Shown here: positions 1 through 11,600 of the stretch, in pieces | How the letters are laid out: each line of letters begins with the position of its first letter | How positions within the stretch are numbered: position 1 is the first letter of the stretch | Notes under the pieces: model-generated | Databases searched by the model: none | Told to the model about the DNA's origin: nothing | What the model saw: the letters and a program-made list of their open reading frames with translations, nothing else | From: Rhizophagus clarus | Lineage: Eukaryota; Glomeromycota; Glomeromycetes; Glomerales; Glomeraceae | Direction: 5' to 3' | Assembly: GCA_015698045.1 (NCBI GenBank) | Contig: BLAL01000043.1 | Span: forward strand, 868,001 to 932,000 | DNA: 64,000 nucleotides | Made by a program: the position numbers and the translations under genes

Positions 1-171
1 AGTTCAATAAAAGTTAATGGTATTACAAATAAATATACACACTATAAATGAAAATAAATTTCAAAATTTTATTTTATTTTATAAATAAACTGATTCTTCA
101 AAATATTTTTTTGCTATATCTGGTGTAGTTTGAGCTAATGCAACTAAAATTAAATATGGGGTCTTTGCAAT

Positions 172-297
172 AGAAAGGTACGAAACTCAAAAAAAATAAA
201 AATTTAATTAATATTAAATTTACACTTATTTTAGTAAAAAAAACATAATTAGCATATAAAGTAAATTTAAAAATTTTTTTGAGTTTCGTACCTTTCT
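172..297. mobile_element. 126-bp MITE inside the transposase relic
   Basis: Perfect terminal inverted repeats of about 24 bp (AGAAAGGTACGAAACTC followed by A-run; mirrored by T-run then GAGTTTCGTACCTTTCT) bound an AT-rich core with no coding capacity. It sits between the catalytic part and the C-terminal tail of the transposase relic. Flanking TA dinucleotides are compatible with a Tc1/mariner-type target site, but the exact duplication cannot be fixed because the flanks are AT-rich. Confidence 0.75.
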
Positions 298-1160
298 CAT
301 ATATTGGGTCAAAATAATTTGTAAAATCTCTGTATCTTTTTAACCAAGATTTTAATGCTGAAAAAGCCGTTTTAATGGGATTTAAATTTGGTGAATAGGG
401 TGGTAAATAAAGTATTTTCCTACCAATGTCTTCTACTGCTGCAACTAAATCATCATCATGATGTATACGTGCATTATTCATAACTAATACACTATGCTTA
501 GCTGGATATGGATTTGTTTGAGGTATTTTATTTAAAACAAATGAATATTGAAGCTTTAATAATTCTAAATAATGATATAAATAAAAATTATTTACCAATT
601 GTGTTAAAACAAAAGTTTTAAATCTCTCTTTATCACAACTCCCTTCCATAATATCAACAGCAATAAAACCTTCTAAAGATAGGGCAGATAAAATAGTATA
701 ACATTTTCCCCTAACAAAAACAACACTTTTTTTTGCTCTAATGTTGATAGAAGAATAGTCATATATTCTGGTAAGTATCCTCTTATCCTTTGCAGATTCA
801 TCAATAAAAATTAGTTATTCAACAGTATAATTCATTTCAATATTATATAAATAAACACCTCGCAATATATCACTTCTTTCTTTTGATGCTTTTTATATTT
901 TCTTCCTAGTTATACCACAAAATTTAAGAGAACATCATAATGTTGGAATAGAAACTAGTTTTCCTATTCTCTGCTCCATCTCATATACAAATTCATCAAG
1001 GTACCAATCTACTTTGTCTTTAATCAAGCTTTTCAATCATAAATTATAAACTCTGTTAGATAAAAAATAATATATAGTCATACATCAAAATAATTATTAC
1101 CTGCATATCTTGTCTTGATAATATTTTTCTCCTTTCCACTTTACCAACAAGTGGATATTT

Positions 1161-1820
1161 TACACATCCCCATTTTTTATTTATTTTTTTTATTTTTTAT
1201 TTTAATATGCGGATCGTTAACTAGAACAGTAATACATATTAAAAGTCTAACAAAAAATAAAGACAAATAACAAAAACTATAACTAGCTGTCACCAATTCT
1301 AATGAACTCGCACTCTCCACCTTAGCGTATAGTAGCATGCAACAAGCCCACTAACCAGTCCTGAAGGACAAACACTAAGATAAAAAAATAAAATGAAATA
1401 AAACAAAAAATAGGGCACTGGAAAATTAAAAAGGGGAGACCAGAACGTAATCTTTTCTTAGGCCGTGGCAAAATGGGAAGACATCCAATCTACGCTAAAA
1501 ACTATGAAATAAAAGAAGATAAAATCAATTACTAGATTAGCGATTTATTGCCTAGCTTCTGGAGTAAAGTTTTGAAAAGCTTGCACAAGTCATCCAAAAT
1601 CTCAGTCTTTTTACAAAAATTGATCTTTTTTGATTTGGACTTCTTGTGTGCAGGGCCAACCAGGACCTGTTTGAGGGGTTTGATTGTCATGTTTTTTGGG
1701 TGTTGCCACCCATATTGTCTTTAGTCTTCTTCGACTTAATCGGTAAAGGCGTCTTGGAATTTGTCAACTTTATTTTGTCCGTCTGCAAGGTAAGAGCTCG
1801 CATACACATCCCCATTTTTT
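1161..1820 (-). mobile_element. Poly(A)-tailed retroposon (LINE/SINE-type) with 18-bp target duplication
   Basis: An insertion at 1179-1802 is flanked by an exact 18-bp direct repeat, TACACATCCCCATTTTTT (1161-1178 and 1803-1820). Removing it and one repeat copy restores the transposase reading KKWGC-VKYPL across the junction. On the minus strand the insert ends in an A-rich tail (the T-rich run from 1179), so it is a minus-strand retroposon of the target-primed type. A 52-codon open frame (about 1690-1532, minus) is Lys-rich and not recognised. No reverse transcriptase is present, so it is either a 5'-truncated LINE or a SINE-like element; the sequence does not decide between them. Confidence 0.82.
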
Positions 1821-2625
1821 AAAAATTCTACAGACTTTATGAACAGTTGACTCACTAACATACATTCTTTTAGCAATTTTATTTTGTGTTAAACTCTCAG
1901 CTTGACAATAAATAATTCGCCATCTCAAATCTTTTTTTCATCCTTAATCTAATATTGCTTTAAGAAATTATAATATTGTTAATTTTCAATAACTAAAGCG
2001 TATTTTGTAATAAAAAAAAGAGAGACTAAAAAAATTCGCAAAAATTCCCAAAAATTTGTGGGAATTTGTTTTATTAGAGGTAATATTCTTGAGAACTCAA
2101 AGGTAAAGAACTACTTTAGGGCTATGAAACTCAGAATATAGTAACTGTAAGACCCATAGTATATATCTGTAAAAGAATTTGTGATGTTTGTTATAAATTT
2201 TAAAAAGAGTTCACAAAAAAAATGCAAAATTCGTGTAATTTGTAACATGCTTTTATGTGATCGTAAATTGCACCATTTTAAAAAGGTGAATTTCGAGGCT
2301 AATACAGCCTTTCTAAAAAGAAAAAAGAAATATGAGCAAAATATGCTTCTGCCCAAAATATTTTCTAAGATATGCTTTTATTTATCACAACCAATTAATT
2401 ACCATTTTCTTAAGTTTGTCGTAAATTTTGGGAATATTTATGCGCTCCAAATGCTCAACAAACATAGAAAATTCTTGATTAAAGTTTATGACAAAAGAAA
2501 ATATGCTTCTGCTGGAAGGAATGAGTGAAGAAAAATATATTATGCTATTATCACGGAAGGAAAGAGGTTAATTTGTAAGAAAAGTGAAAGATGTAAAATT
2601 TATTGGGAATGATGTTGTGATTATT

Positions 2626-3276
2626 CCCTATAAAAAATAAGTGTCCAGATAATGTCTGGAAAATGTCTGGAAAAATTATCTAAAATATTGTCTGGAAATT
2701 CTGGATACTGTGTGTCCAAAAACTGTTCTGAAAACATCTCATTTTCGAGATTGTCCAGAAATTGTCTGGAAATGTATTTTCGTAAAATTTGCCACAAAAG
2801 ATGATTAATGGATAGATGATTATCATTATTCCTTAACCCAAAATTTTTCCCAAAATTTTTATATCATAAATGTATAGTATTTTTACCTGCTCTACAATTT
2901 TAATTAGTATGACAGAAAAGGTTTTGAATGTCAGTTTTGTGCTTTTTGCATTTTTTTACAAAATTAATTTATCCTTTTTTGGAAATAGTATCCAGAATTT
3001 GTCCTGAACTTTTTCATGTCCGGAATTTGTCTATCTGGTTTTTTTACTATGTCCAGAATTTGTCCAGGTTTTACTGTCCGGAATTTGTCCAAAATTTTAT
3101 ACTGAACAAATACTGGACAAATACTGGACAAAGTTAGGACATGTCAAAATTTTAAGTATCAGAAGTGTATCAGACGTGTACAAAATAAGTAAACATTTTC
3201 CGGATACACTAGATTTATTCTGGACATTTTCCAGACATTTTTGATGATATTTTCCAGACATTTATTTTTTATAGGG
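2626..3276. mobile_element. 651-bp non-autonomous element with CCCTA ends (CACTA-like)
   Basis: The termini are CCCTATAAAAAATAA on the left and its mirror TTATTTTTTATAGGG on the right, flanked by a 3-bp direct repeat ATT (2623-2625 and 3277-3279). Both subterminal regions are packed with short variants of TGTCTGGA, GAATTTGTCC and TCCAGACA in both orientations. Arbitrary 3-bp target duplications and dense subterminal repeats are hallmarks of the CACTA/EnSpm group; here the ends read CCCTA rather than CACTA, so the assignment is tentative. It has no transposase. The 6-kb element at 49089-55150 shares the design. Confidence 0.75.
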
Positions 3277-3744
3277 ATTGTTATTTTTAAGAAAACCATA
3301 AGTAAGTTGTATATAATATTTGTATTTACATAATTTGATCAATTATAAATTAATCTAAATTATCTAAATTTTTTTATTTCTAAAAATAATTAAATTAATT
3401 AAACAAATGTTAGAAAAAATTAGGCGTGAACTTCATTTATTAATATTATGCCATATGTTTGTCGATATCATGTAAAATATTATTGGAAAGAGCAATTAGA
3501 TATTGCATATTTTTAATACTGCGGTTTATCAAAAAAAAGAAAAAATTTACAAGCATATATGATTCTATAATTAAATACACAAAAAAAATGAATCAAGAAA
3601 ACTTTTGACTTTCGATGATTTATGATTACGTGACCGGGTACCCATATACCTGTATTTTAAGTATATTAATCTATTCCACTAAATTTTTATTTTAGACTTG
3701 ACATATGCACAATAATATAAATTTTATATATCAAGATTCTCATA

Positions 3745-4876
3745 ATGGAATCAAATATCTTAGATCGAAGATATCAACTTTGGCAAATTGGAGGCTCAGA
3801 GTTATCACAACCTGATGAAATATGTGGAGTAATACCTTATATATGTTGCGCCAGAAATATTTAAAGGTGGTGCATATTCAAATGAATCTGAATATATGTT
3901 GTCTCAGGTGTCAATCTGCGTGAGGTGATAACTGACGTGCGTCAGATGTTAATTGTGCGTTATTTACCAATCAACAAACGACGTGCGTTGATTGTTAACT
4001 GACGCAACTAATCTTTTTATATTGCATTTGCATATTGCAAAATAAAATTAATGCTCTATATGTAACACCAAAAAAAATTTAAATGTAACGTCAAAAAACT
4101 TTATAAAATGCACAAAATAATTTATTAACATTTCTAATTGATTCACAATTACAAATAGCACTTGTAGGTGGTCCAGTGCTTTGAAGGCATGCAGCTTCTT
4201 TGACAAAAGGTAAATTATCAAGCTCAGTGAAGTGTATGACGCCAAGTGGTTCAATTTCTCTTGGTGATGAGTGATATACCAAATTTTGATGCTAAAACAT
4301 ATTGATCATTTTCAGTAATTTCTATAACTTTGCATGGGAGAGCATAGTTAATATGGAATGGTCTATTTTGCAATTCATATTAAAACTCTCACTTCATATC
4401 TATTTATCTATTCATCTGATTTACTTTTTTATCTGTGTAGTTGTAACTTCACTTCTTATGGCTGCATTTGTGATGTCAATAAGATTGGATCAATAGGAAT
4501 TGAATGATGTGGACTTTCGAATAGAAATATTTTTAAATACTGATCATGCGTCAGGTGACAGCTAACGCATGTCGTTTGTTGATTGGTAAGTAACGCCGCG
4601 TCGGATGTCAATTAATATCTGACGCACGCGGCACGTCAGTAATCACGTTACGTAGATTGACACCTAAAGCACAACATATTTAGTTTTAGTAAGATTATGT
4701 GGGAGAGTTGTAAACCTTTTGCTAATGTTGAAGATGCTAATATAGCGAAAAGGCTTAAAAAAAGGTTAAAATTAATACAATTAAAGAAACTTGTACCAGA
4801 ATTTAGTAAAAAATCTCATCCAAAAGCAATTTGTACAAGTTCTTTGATTAGATCGACTAAATCAACTACCGTATAA
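3745..4876 (+). pseudogene. Protein kinase (TKL-like) C-lobe relic, split by an inserted element
   Basis: Before the insertion the translation gives EICGVIPYI, then in a shifted frame YVAPEIFKGGAYSNES. These are the activation-loop and APE segments typical of the expanded kinase family seen intact at 30383-32717. After the insertion the frame resumes with IMWESCKPFANVEDANIAKR and runs to a stop at 4874-4876. The catalytic loop (HRDL) and N-lobe are missing. A frameshift just before the APE motif and the 782-bp insertion at 3896-4677 inactivate it. The start codon at 3745 gives an open frame but need not be the ancestral start. Confidence 0.7.
3896..4677. mobile_element. 782-bp terminal-inverted-repeat element inserted in the kinase relic
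   Basis: The element begins ATGTTGT..AGGTGTCAATC and ends GATTGACACCT..ACAACAT. The two arms match for well over 100 bp, sharing for example ACCAATCAACAAACGAC and CTGACG/GACGCA blocks. Many short CGTCAG/GACGCA motifs lie in the arms. The core (about 4030-4540) has short open frames on both strands but none I recognise. It interrupts the kinase relic between YSNES and IMWE. The target duplication is at most 2-3 bp (AT or TAT) and ambiguous. Confidence 0.75.
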
Positions 4877-6355
4877 CTGATAATTTCATCAATTATTATT
4901 CATTTTAATCCGAAACAAAGTATGTCACAATTTAATAATAATTAATCATTAATGTAAAATATGACACTGATAAGGCTGATGGTTTAATTTTTTCTTTGAA
5001 AGTCATTTATATTAAATTCATATTCTTTTGTAATATATCCTAGAAATTAATTAATCAAATGCAATTTAGTTCATCAAATTCCTCTGATCAAAGTTAACTG
5101 TATCTACAAATTATTCAAGAAAACACAATTTTAAAGAACTAAGAATTGAAACTCAAAAAATAGTAACTATATAATAATAGAAAAATATTTTAAAGCTGAT
5201 AATATAGGTCAAGAAAATTGTTGAATATAATTTAGCTTTAAACACTACCATTTACGGGCACACTAATAAAAGATTATTAGATTATTAGATGTAAGAAAAA
5301 AAATTATTATCAACGGTAACTTACTGATATTTAATAATTACTGTAAACTATGCGTTATACTTTGAAGCAAATTTCATTAAAAAATTACTATAAGATCAAA
5401 GGACTTTTTTTTTTTTTTATTGAAATACGTGTATGCATAGTACATTTTCGAAAAAAATAAGAAGTTTTTTATAGATTTTATTTTAGTTTTTCTAAAAAAA
5501 GAAAGAAAAGAAAAAGGAACTGAGTATCATATATTTAAATTTATTTCATTTAAAATGTGTCTGTTAACTAAAGAAGAATAAAGATGCAATGATGATATTG
5601 GAAAATTCTGAATAATATTGCGTAATATGACTCGTTCTAAGAGAAGTTCGCAAAGTTTCTTACAACGCTTTCCAACACCTGAATGCAACAAGCCATTAAA
5701 CGTAGAACACGCACTAATATAGAACTGGAAGACACATAATCTACAGTTTATTTAGTTACGAATGTTAGTAGAATGAACAAACTCTAACTCCTATTACTAA
5801 TAAGTAATTATAACCTTAACGGACACAACGACACCAAAATGACTACTCCAATTCTATCTTTAGAAATTGCTTTAACAAACTTTACACTTGCCCAAAAACA
5901 TGTATAATTCTATCATTCACAATAGAAACTTCCCTAATAATCAATTTCGCACCCAAGCTATTTCTTCCATAACCTTAGATATAATTAAATTCTTATTGTT
6001 ATCATATCTCTCAAAACAAATCTTAGTCTACTTTTTTTGAAATTTACAAATTTTTGAATCCTCTAGAAAATTTTTTAATAGATTAGAACAATTAATTTTA
6101 ATTTTTTTATCATTATAATCTTTCTATTTTCCTTTACTACCTCTGGTGTATACCACATTAAAAGTCTAGAAAATAACACAGTAATATACTTAGATCAGAT
6201 AATTTCCCCTGATGATAAATCTGGCAAAATCTTCAACTAGTAGATAATATAACACTTAATGTTAACAATCTTAGATCAAATTTCTCTTTACCAAATAAAA
6301 TATCTCAAACCCGCAATAGTTAATTTGAGAATTTTTAACGTTTTGCCCGCCATTA
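4877..6355. other. Non-coding AT-rich stretch
   Basis: No reading frame, tRNA or clear inverted repeat stands out. Base composition becomes less poly(A)-rich from about 5690, which may hint at old coding or element DNA, but I cannot assign it. Confidence 0.5.
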
Positions 6356-6712
6356 TATGAAAAACGTCTTGCGGCTATTGAAGACAGCATTCGCGTTGAA
6401 GCTGATCAAGTTAATTTCGAAGGCCATACTTCTTTGCCACTTGTAAAAGATCTTCCTTTCGAGACAATCCTACGAATACAGCCAATATCGGAAGTCTTAC
6501 AACTCATTAACGAATTAGTGAAGTCGAAAAGATTTTCTTTTGAAATTTATAATGATGATAAATTGAAGATATTTTCACAATTTGAAGCGAAATTAGAGAA
6601 AACACTTGATGGGATTTCTTTGGGCGGGACTCTTCAATTAAAAGATCAAACGCGAACAATTTCAGCGGTTAACATTTCTTTTGAAGAAATACAGTCACAT
6701 CATCTTTCGTAG
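6356..6712 (+). pseudogene. Open fragment of an unrecognised protein
   Basis: An open frame of about 119 codons runs from YEKRLAAIEDSIRVEADQ through LPFETILRIQ and FSQFEAKLEKTLDG to a stop at 6710-6712. It begins without a start codon of its own; the first ATG-like position would drop the first 26 residues. Composition is protein-like (balanced charges, amphipathic helices) and clearly different from the AT-rich flanks. No splice acceptor with a matching upstream exon was found, and the flanks to 8.6 kb contain no continuation I could identify. It may be an isolated exon or a gene fragment carried by a mobile element. I do not recognise the family. Confidence 0.45.
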
Positions 6713-8612
6713 ATTGTCATTTGATCGCATAAGATTAACGATATCGTATCGAAAAAAAAACTCCTAAGAGTCAACGTCGATTGATATAGTAAAATAATGG
6801 AAAAAATTAACAATGCAAGTTCCACTCCCATATTGAATTATGAATATTGGATTATCAACATTTCCCAAAACTTAGACCTCCACCTTATTCCAAGATCACG
6901 AAATAAATTATTCTAAAAGTCCAAGATGTAGGCTGCATAACTATGCTACATGGCCTACATTCGTAATCCTTTCGCGTTGCGTATTCATCCTGATATAATA
7001 ATGATTTTAAAATAAAACACGCTCTTCGCATTATAGCATATAATGACTATCTACCGCTAAAAGGCAAACTTACCTATACTTTTACCTCTCAAATATCATT
7101 AGAATACTTTTAATAGCTAAGCACGATTCCTTTTCTTTACAAATTTTGCTCCCTACATTTTTTACTACCACTTTTCATCATCACATGAGGTTTCAAACGG
7201 TTCTCTTCACGTACAGGTTTTTGCTGGATTGTTAGTCGTCCAACAACTATCTCCTCAATTTTAAAAGGTCTCGATTTATTGGATTATATAATAGATGTAG
7301 AAAAATTAGGAAGAATATGCACAGCTAACATATTACCATATAGTCTGTCCAAGGAATTGTGATATTAAGATTCACAATCCGCTATAAATATTTAAATTAT
7401 CCTGAGATTATTCCTAGAAGATTTCAGAAATTCATCAACCACTTAACGTGGTTTGTAATATCCTATATTATTTTCCACACATTCAAGCGATATTTTTGAC
7501 TACGCGACAGATACCATAGCCAAATCTAGTGTGATACCCAGGATCTCATTTAAATCAATTAAAAGCAATTCTTCAACAAATAATGACTATAAGGAATAAT
7601 GAAATCTCTATCGATAGAAAGAACTCTAAGAACAGCGCTGACAAAACGTTTCTAAAATTCTTATTTCAACAGAACTGTATGAAATATATTATAAGCTAGT
7701 TCTGGACTAAAGAATGGATTAACTATAATCCGGTTGACCAATCCATCAGTTTGAAACTCTCATGTTTAAAAACTTGCCCACCTATTTGCTACTTTGGATA
7801 TTTTGCATCGTAACTTCTCTGGTCTTATTGAGCCGTCACGTCCTTTTTTTGCTACGTATAAACGATTACTTTTGACAATGAACAGATATCATCATTCGAT
7901 TTTCAAAAATACAAAACTTTACATTAATATCGAAAGTGATGAATCATCTCTATTAGTCAAAAGACACTAAAGACACTGTATATCGATCACCTTTTTCAAA
8001 TGGACTAATACACCAAATTTTACTCCGTCCACCTCTTATCCATTTTATATTTTCTCCACAACCTTATCTTCAGATTTATCTTTAACGAGACGTCACTTGC
8101 GAGCGTTCCTCATGGCCTTTGTTTAAAATATACACTTGAACATATTCAATAATGTTTGAAAACTTTGAAATAAAATGTTAGAAAAGACCTTCATAATATC
8201 CCTGAACCAAATTATCATTTCAATCATTATTACGGATCACATGATAAAAATCACAAGACCAATGAATCTTGCCTAATAAATAATACATTTATTTCATTTT
8301 TCTATTCTTATCCTTCTTCCCTTTTTATTTTCAACTTTTACTCTTTCGTGCTATTGTAGCGACATTGTTTCTCTACGGGTAGTTCCTTTTTTCTTACGAA
8401 AAATTTTAACAGTGAATAAATGATATTAGCTAAACTATAAATAAAAAAAAATGTTTATATATCAGAGCAAACATAAATCGTGTAACTATATGTATATGCA
8501 TATCAATGAAAACCAAAAATGAGATTAACTAATAAAAGAATTTTGTTACACAGATTATTCGTAATTTATAAAAATCTTACGATGTTTTTTGGATCTTTTT
8601 TTTTCGGGAAAT
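6713..8612. other. Non-coding stretch upstream of the valyl-tRNA synthetase gene
   Basis: No supported gene. The last 250 bp before 8613 become poly(A)/poly(T)-rich and include a T-tract (8584-8604) directly in front of the start codon, probably the promoter and 5' leader of the synthetase gene. Confidence 0.4.
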
Positions 8613-11600
8613 ATGCTTTCGAGTCTTTTTTTTAATATTAGAAAAAATTATAAGATTAAAAAAAATAATAAATTTTTTTTTATTAAATTTCATCAAAAAT
8701 ATACAAGTTCATCAGAAAATTATGAAATAAAATCAAAGATATTACAAAATAATGTACAAAAACCGTCAAAAAAATTAGGAAAAAGTTATGATCCAGTAAG
8801 ATGAATTAAAATAAAAAAAAAAATAGATGAATATGTAATTAAAAAATTTTTTAATGATGCTTTTCAATTTTTGTAAAGGCCATAGTTGAGCAAGGATGGT
8901 ATGATTGGTGGGATCATAAAGGTATTTTCAATTAAATAACTAGTCATAAAATTTTCAATTTTTCATTAATTTTTTTTTTTTAAAAAAAAAATAAAGGATT
9001 CTTTGGATCAACGAATCCGAATTATAAAGATCAAGAAAATTTTACTATGCTTTCACCACCTCCAAACGTTACAGGATATTTACATATAGGACATGCGTTA
9101 ACATTTAGCATACAAGTAAGATAAATCTAGTTTAACGTTTGTTTATAAAACGTTAGAATTAAAATATATTTTTTGATAGGATGCTATAAGTAGATGGTAT
9201 CGAATGTCTGGATATAATGTATCTTGGATACCTGGAACAGATCATGCTGGTATTGGAATGCAATCGGTTGTTGAAAAAAAACTTTTCAACGAAAGAAATG
9301 TAGTAATGAACAATATTTATTAATATTAATATTTAAAATAAAAGAAAAATTTTTAAACAAAATTCGTATCTGACAGATTACTCGACATAATCTTGGAAGA
9401 GAGAATTTTATCAAAGAAGTTTGGAATTGGCGTGAACTTCATGGTGACAAGATAATTCAGCAAATGGTGATTAAGAGATGTATTCGTTTTTAGATTATTT
9501 TATTTATTAAATTAACATATATTTATATTATTTAAGAGACGTTTGGGTTCTTCGTTGGATTGGAAAAATTTATTTTTTACAATGGACGCCCCACGTTCAA
9601 AAGCCGTAATGAATGCGTTCATCAGATTGTATAATGATGGAATGATTTATCGGGATACTCGATTAGTAAATTGGTGTTGTGCTTTAGAAACTGTTATCTC
9701 TGATATCGAAGTAAGATAAATTATTTTATTATTGTTAGTAGGTTCATGTTGTATCAATATTTTAACCATGATTTCGCAAAGGTAGATTACAAATCTATTT
9801 CCGAACAGACTTTTTTGAAATTACCTGGAAGAGAAGAAGAGTAATTGGAATATTTCAAATTAATCCTAATTATTTTATAACAAATGATGATTAATTATTT
9901 TAATAAAATTTAGAGTTGAGTTTGGTGTCCTTCATAAATTCGCATATCCTATAGCTGATAACATTTCGGATTTGAAAGAATTAGTTGTGGCCACGACGAG
10001 GATTGAAACAATTTTAGGGGACACTGCTGTAGCTATACATCCCAATGATCCTCGATACAAGGTATGAATTAGAGAAAGAAATTAAATCTAATTCAAGTTA
10101 TATTATTAAAATTTTCTTTTAAATATTCTAGAGTTTACATGGAAAATATGTTACGCATCCTCTGCTTAATAAAAGGATTCCAATTGTGTGTGATCCTGAA
10201 CTTGTTGATATTGAATTTGGGACAGGTGTTGTAAAAGTAAGCGAATGAATATATATGACTTTGATTTAATTGTAAAATTCATTATCTAATTAATAATTTA
10301 TTTCGAATTAGGTAACACCTGGACACGATACGAATGATTATGTTTGTGCACGCAAGAATAAGTTACCTATTATAAATATACTTAATAAGAATGGGACACT
10401 AAATGATAACTGTGGGATAACCGAGTTGATTGTAGGTTGGAAGGAGGATATTAGCTAAAAGAGAATTACTATATTAATTTCTAAAATTTAATTCCTTTCG
10501 GATTAAACAGAATAAAGACAGATTCGACGCACGTAAAATTATCGTTGATAAGTTGCAATCATTGGGATATTATCGTGGAAAAGATACGAAGCATGAAATG
10601 AGGATCGCAACATGTTCTCGATCCGGAGATGTAATTGAACCTTTATTACAACCTCAGTGGTAAAGTCATAAATATTTGAAAAGTTCTTTTCCATAAAATG
10701 GTTGTCTAATATTTAAAAGCGTGTTTTTTTAGGTATTTAAAATGTAAAGACATGGCTCAGAGAGCTTTGCATGATGTTGAAAGCGAAAAGATCGTAATCA
10801 AACCTGATAATCATACTGAAGAATGGAATAGATGGTTAAGTATGTATTAAAATATTTAACCAAGTATGTTGAAGACGCACTTTTTAACGTTGTTTAACTA
10901 TGATTCAAATTTTATAATATAGGAAATATACAGGATTGGTGTATATCAAGGCAATTGTGGTGGGGTCATCCTATTCCTGCATATCATTTATCATACGAAG
11001 GTCAACCAACAAGTAAGTTAATATAAACACTAACTTTTTTCCCTTTTTTTTTAAAAAAAAATATCAACTTATCTTACTTCATTATTTAGGTGATGGAATG
11101 TGGTTCGCTGCTTCTTCAGCTAATGAGGCCGATCAACTTGTTAAAGAATACTTTAAACAAAACAATATTTCATTACAAACTAATTATGTTTTAAGACAAG
11201 TAAGTATAATTGTTATTTTATTTTCTAAAAAATTTATTTTAACGATCAATTATTATTTAGGATGATGATGTATTAGATACTTGGTTTTCATCATCTTTAT
11301 TACCTTTAACTGCTTTACACTGGGATGGAAGAAATGAAATCCCTGTAAGTGCCTCATTCATTATAGCTAATGATTTTGAATAAATTAATAAATTAAAAAA
11401 ATAAAATGTTTTTAATTTACTTTAATAGATAAATTATCCCACAAATATGATTGAGTCGGGATTTGATATTTTGTTTTTCTGGATATCTCGAATGACCATG
11501 CTGTGTACGTATTTTTCTGGAAAGCCACCTTTTAAAAATATTTTATTGCATGCGATGGTAAATATTTTTTAAACATATATATAATTAATTTGACAATTTT

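Larger units (their letters stand above)
79..1975 (-). pseudogene. Tc1/IS630-like DDE transposase relic, interrupted by two insertions
   Basis: Read on the minus strand, the pieces of one transposase lie in order. A helix-turn-helix segment at about 1820-1925 contains ESLTQNKIAKRM and ESTVHKVCRIFKKWGC. It resumes at about 1175-1090 with KYPLVGKVERRKILS. A catalytic segment at about 820-300 contains IFIDESAKD, then VLVMNNARIHHDDD and LPPYSPNLNPI, and a tail ends at a stop at 79-81. The normal second catalytic Asp (family motif D-N-A-R-I-H) reads Asn, which should abolish activity. The glutamate position of the last motif (NPIE) reads Thr. There is an in-frame TAA just before the IFIDES segment. 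A MITE (172-297) and a retroposon (1179-1802) split the gene, and the last 28 codons are in another frame. This is established DDE_3-type architecture; the piece-by-piece joining is my inference. Confidence 0.85.

Noticed and set aside
4048-4496. Short open frames in the core of the 3896-4677 element
   Set aside because: They overlap on both strands, are under 70 codons, and match no family I recognise; probably chance frames.
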